7,901 bases of DNA, taken from positions 1 through 7,901 of the forward strand of contig CAIUEQ010000213.1 in the NCBI GenBank assembly GCA_903898215.1. Reading direction: 5' to 3'. Below the pieces are notes generated by a model. The model was given only the letters and a program-made list of their open reading frames with translations, searched no databases and was not told where the DNA came from. Shown piece by piece: positions 6,399-7,901 of the stretch. The translations under genes were made by a program, and so were the position numbers. Every line of letters begins with the position of its first letter. The first letter of the stretch is position 1. Source of the stretch: an uncultured Bacteroidota bacterium (GTDB taxonomy: Bacteria; Bacteroidota; Bacteroidia; UKL13-3).

Positions 6399-7901
6399 TT
6401 AGTTTTTAAGGATTTTCAGATGTTTAACATCATTTAAACTTATTACACGAATAAAGTAAATTCCTTTTGGTATCAAATCCGTATTTATTGTAAATGAATT
6501 TTCTCCATTGTTTAACATTTTTTCTGTTGAATAAACAATGCTTCCTGCAATATCAATCACTTCAATTTTAGCATGTTGATTATGGATGCTCGAAATGTTT
6601 AAATTGATGTCGCTGCTAGTAGGATTAGGCGATACATTATTAATGTTAAATGTGTTGCTGATTCCTTTTTTTATCGAAACGATAGTCGAATTTTCATAAG
6701 ATCCATCAATATCAATTGTTTTCAAACGGTAATATATAATGGTGTTATTTTTAAAAGCATCAATATCTTTAGCTTCGTAATTAATTATTGAAGTTGAATT
6801 TCCCGAAGATTTTACTGAAGCAAATTTTTCGAATAATATTCCATCAATACTTTTTTCTATTTCATATCTGTCGGTATTAATTTCACTAAATGATTTCCAT
6901 TCTATTAAAACATTTTTCTCATTTAAATTAGAAACAGTAAGATTAGCCAATTTAACAGGCAATGGGTTTTGAGAGGTATTGCCACCGATATAAAATGTGT
7001 TATTTAAATTTGCTGCAGTAATTGCAGTTCTGTTCGCTTGTGGCAATGAGTTTGTTCCGCCACCATCAGCAGCAGTTCCGGGAGCAATACCGGTTCCTAA
7101 AGTTAAACGTAAGTTTGTTGTGTTTGTAACTTCAGATGTTGCAGCTGAGCTTTGAACTCTTATTCCAAAACTACTTCCGGCAAATCCATTTGCAGTGCTA
7201 ACTGCCCAACTTTTGTTTTGACGAACATTAACTGAAACAGCATTAGTTGCGTTGTCAGAAAATGGAGTAGAAAAAGTTGATGAACTGTTTACATCGTTAT
7301 GTGAAACTGATATTGTTCCAGCTGCAGAGGGTGTTCCTGAAACCCAAAGACTTCTATCAGCACTAATAGTACCCATTGGAAAACGACCTGCATTAGTACC
7401 AATTGTAATAGCCGTAGTTCCAAACCATCTTTTAAAAACGCCTGGACCTATAATGTTTCCAGCAGTATAATTTAATATACCAATATGTGATGAAATATAT
7501 CCGAGAGTTAGTGTGTCATTCAATAAAAAAATATTTCCTTGAGTCATATTCAAGGTTCCGCCTACGATAATATTTTTATAAAGTTTTAATCCTGCAGAAT
7601 TGTTAACAGTAAAAGTTGCATTACTACCTATAGAAATATTACCTGAACCACTAATGGAATTTGAAATACCTGAACCACTAAAACGGATTTCTTTTGCTGA
7701 GGTTCCTTGACCAATAATAAAATTACCATTATTAATTATTAATCCTCCTAAAATATTAAGAATGCCTGAACTTGTTCCATCGAATCCAATATTTGTTGCA
7801 TTACTTATTATTAAGGTATCAATTGTGCAGCCTAGTGGAATATCAATTGTGCTTTCATTAAAATCAATTGTATCAATAGTAAATTTATCATAATTGCGGC
7901 C
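6399..7901 (-). CDS. T9SS-exported surface protein with type A C-terminal sorting domain, N-terminus outside window
   Basis: The frame is open to the right edge, giving the last 500 residues. Residues 1 to about 200 are rich in Gly, Ser, Asn, Thr and Ile, with short beta-strand repeats such as GSGNISIGSNATFTVNNS and GTLNMTQGNIFLLNDTLTLG, suggesting a beta-helix or other repetitive adhesin-like stalk. About 200-310 is another Gly/Ser/Thr-rich region. An FN3-like module follows (about 314-413: LPVKLANLTVS, VLIEWKSFSEINTDRYEIEKS, IYYRLKTIDIDGS). The last 80 residues are a type A sorting domain: NVSPNPTSSDINLNI, IEVIDIAGSIVYS, and KGIYFIRV near the end. These domains send proteins through the type IX machinery to the cell surface or outside. 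No internal Met start is credible; a TTG at 7553 sits mid-repeat. A strong terminator follows. The cargo function is unknown. Confidence 0.9.
   Translation of the reverse strand, partial: GRNYDKFTIDTIDFNESTIDIPLGCTIDTLIISNATNIGFDGTSSGILNILGGLIINNGNFIIGQGTSAKEIRFSGSGISNSISGSGNISIGSNATFTVNNSAGLKLYKNIIVGGTLNMTQGNIFLLNDTLTLGYISSHIGILNYTAGNIIGPGVFKRWFGTTAITIGTNAGRFPMGTISADRSLWVSGTPSAAGTISVSHNDVNSSSTFSTPFSDNATNAVSVNVRQNKSWAVSTANGFAGSSFGIRVQSSAATSEVTNTTNLRLTLGTGIAPGTAADGGGTNSLPQANRTAITAANLNNTFYIGGNTSQNPLPVKLANLTVSNLNEKNVLIEWKSFSEINTDRYEIEKSIDGILFEKFASVKSSGNSTSIINYEAKDIDAFKNNTIIYYRLKTIDIDGSYENSTIVSIKKGISNTFNINNVSPNPTSSDINLNISSIHNQHAKIEVIDIAGSIVYSTEKMLNNGENSFTINTDLIPKGIYFIRVISLNDVKHLKILKN
7641..7681 (-). 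repeat. In-frame 14-bp direct repeat, 27-bp period, inside the surface-protein gene
   Basis: ACCTGAACCACTAA occurs identically at 7641-7654 and 7668-7681. The 27-bp spacing equals nine codons and keeps the frame, producing the peptide pattern SGSGISNSISGSGNISIG on the minus strand. This is a minimal tandem duplication in a beta-strand repeat region. Confidence 0.75.

Noticed and set aside
6399..7553. The surface-protein gene starting at TTG 7553
   Set aside because: The frame stays open to the right edge of the window with the same beta-repeat composition, so this TTG is an internal Leu codon of a partial gene.

Overview
The window looks like an AT-rich chromosomal segment from a member of the Bacteroidota. 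Four things suggest this. A surface protein ends in a type IX secretion (T9SS) type A C-terminal sorting domain. A second exported protein carries the carboxypeptidase-like regulatory domain that is frequent in that phylum. Ribosome-binding sites are weak or absent, with A-rich leaders instead. The intergenic DNA is built from low-complexity, TTTGCGT-type and CACAGATTT-type repeats. I cannot place it below phylum level. Every supported gene is on the minus strand, so transcription runs from the right end to the left.

Right part (6399-7901): the C-terminal 500 residues of a large T9SS-exported protein. It has a beta-rich Gly/Ser/Asn/Ile repeat region, then an FN3-like module, then the sorting domain. 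It is followed by a convincing rho-independent terminator (6340-6378). Middle (4504-6322): a two-domain chromate-transporter (CHR/ChrA) family membrane protein, then 4 bp later a small exported protein that appears to start with TTG. Next (2672-4466): a stand-alone tRNA methyltransferase MnmD, then an FAD-dependent DAO-family oxidoreductase whose motifs recall the oxidase half of MnmC. Their order matches the N-to-C order of domains in the fused MnmC of enterobacteria. A dipeptide-epimerase-type enolase-superfamily enzyme (1655-2641) follows after 30 bp. After a 354-bp repeat-rich gap comes pruA, the proline-catabolic glutamate-semialdehyde dehydrogenase, which is cut by the left edge (1-1300).

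Functionally this is mostly housekeeping: amino-acid catabolism, murein-peptide recycling, tRNA wobble modification, and anion transport or surface proteins. I see no CRISPR array, integrase, transposase, tRNA or rRNA. The observation most worth testing is the candidate split MnmC pair. Next are the terminator lying 17 bp before the chrA start codon, and the structured intergenic repeats at 1515-1618.
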